Shown here: in pieces, positions 63,783 to 64,000 of the stretch
How the letters are laid out: each line of letters starts with the position of its first letter
How positions within the stretch are numbered: the first letter of the stretch is position 1
NCBI RefSeq assembly: GCF_000348985.1
Contig: NC_035922.1
Location: 323,604-387,603 of the forward strand
Direction of reading: 5' to 3'
From: Huiozyma naganishii CBS 8797
Lineage: Eukaryota; Ascomycota; Saccharomycetes; Saccharomycetales; Saccharomycetaceae
DNA: 64,000 bases
Program-made: the position numbers and the translations under genes
Notes under the pieces: model-generated
What the model was told of the DNA's origin: nothing
What the model saw: the letters and a program-made list of their open reading frames with translations, nothing else
The model's database searches: none

Positions 63783-64000
63783 CTAGAACCCTCTCATCAC
63801 CCAGAACACAAAATTGATCAGTACGCCCGCGACGATCGACATGTGCTGCCGCTTGTTGAACAGCCCGTCAAAACGGAGCAGTATCAGGCTGAACACGCCA
63901 AGACCAAACCCAACACTGATCCCAGTGAGAAGGTCCCAGTTGTGTCGCCAGTTGCTCGCGGGGATCGCGTTGAACCGGTCGTCGTCCGCAACCGCGTCGT
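63783..64000 (-). CDS. DSC3: Dsc E3 ligase complex subunit Dsc3, C-terminal end only
   Basis: About 72 codons running off the window edge and ending at TAG 63783-63785. The visible part has two membrane segments (LLTGISVGFGLGVFSLILL and MSIVAGVLINFVFWVMRGF), with a polar N-terminal side. In S. cerevisiae YOR223W/DSC3, a two-transmembrane subunit of the Golgi Dsc ubiquitin ligase, is convergent with RPB8, as here. Identity rests on position and the membrane layout. Confidence 0.65.
   Translation of the reverse strand, partial: DAVADDDRFNAIPASNWRHNWDLLTGISVGFGLGVFSLILLRFDGLFNKRQHMSIVAGVLINFVFWVMRGF

Overview
The window looks like nuclear chromosomal DNA from a budding yeast of the family Saccharomycetaceae. 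Nearly every intact gene has a recognisable Saccharomyces cerevisiae counterpart. Genes are mostly short-spaced and intron-free, coding GC is fairly high for a yeast, and runs of N mark assembly gaps or ambiguous bases (12879, 12922, 29716, 36980-36981, 37019-37030, 55812-55821). Gene order follows two S. cerevisiae blocks: PCD1-GID11-PEP3-SMD3-SPE4-RMP1-ACF2-DPH6-PUT1-RRN5-SLS1-NHA1-RKM5 (chromosome XII, YLR151-YLR137), then SSP2-MET7-ABP140-YOR238W-OSH4/5-DFR1-RPL33-KIN4-MGE1-MKK-WTM-HER1-ISU-RPB8-DSC3 (chromosome XV, YOR242-YOR223). A few genes whose S. cerevisiae orthologues lie on the sister blocks (STB3, PXA1, POC4) are interleaved. That mixture, with many expected neighbours missing, fits a post-whole-genome-duplication species with its own pattern of gene loss. 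A GC-rich Kazachstania is a reasonable guess, but the species is inference.

Layout. 1-3.4 kb holds no convincing gene. 3.4-16.1 kb carries PCD1, STB3, a frame-disrupted GID11, PEP3, SMD3, a small YLR146W-A-like gene, SPE4, RMP1 and ACF2. 16.2-18.9 kb is an interrupted serine/asparagine-rich gene that I do not recognise, with an in-frame stop and a frame change. 19-31.8 kb holds DPH6, PUT1, RRN5, SLS1, NHA1 and RKM5. 31.8-33.3 kb is an AT-rich gap at the junction of the two syntenic blocks. 33.3-46.7 kb holds SSP2, MET7, ABP140/TRM140, an MPR1-type N-acetyltransferase, PXA1, YOR238W, an OSH4/OSH5 sterol carrier, DFR1 and POC4. 47-64 kb holds RPL33 without an intron, KIN4, MGE1, MKK1/2, the tandem WTM pair, HER1, ISU1/2, RPB8 and the 3' end of DSC3.

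Functional threads: proline and polyamine metabolism (PUT1, SPE4, MPR-type acetyltransferase), folate metabolism (MET7, DFR1), translation and tRNA/elongation-factor modification (ABP140/TRM140, DPH6, RKM5, RPL33), mitochondrial Fe-S and protein import (ISU, MGE1, SLS1), cell wall integrity signalling (MKK), and lipid handling (PXA1, OSH4/5).

Strongest observations: a textbook CTT-AGG-C +1 recoding site inside ABP140 together with a conserved Lifeact-type N-terminus; three CGG-N10-CCG sites upstream of PUT1, the spacing used by the proline regulator Put3; a dense cluster of CGGAATT palindromes and CACGTG boxes upstream of the MKK gene; and several frame disruptions (GID11, HER1, the 16-19 kb gene, WTM near the gap) that are either decay or sequence error. 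I did not find a wholly novel system.
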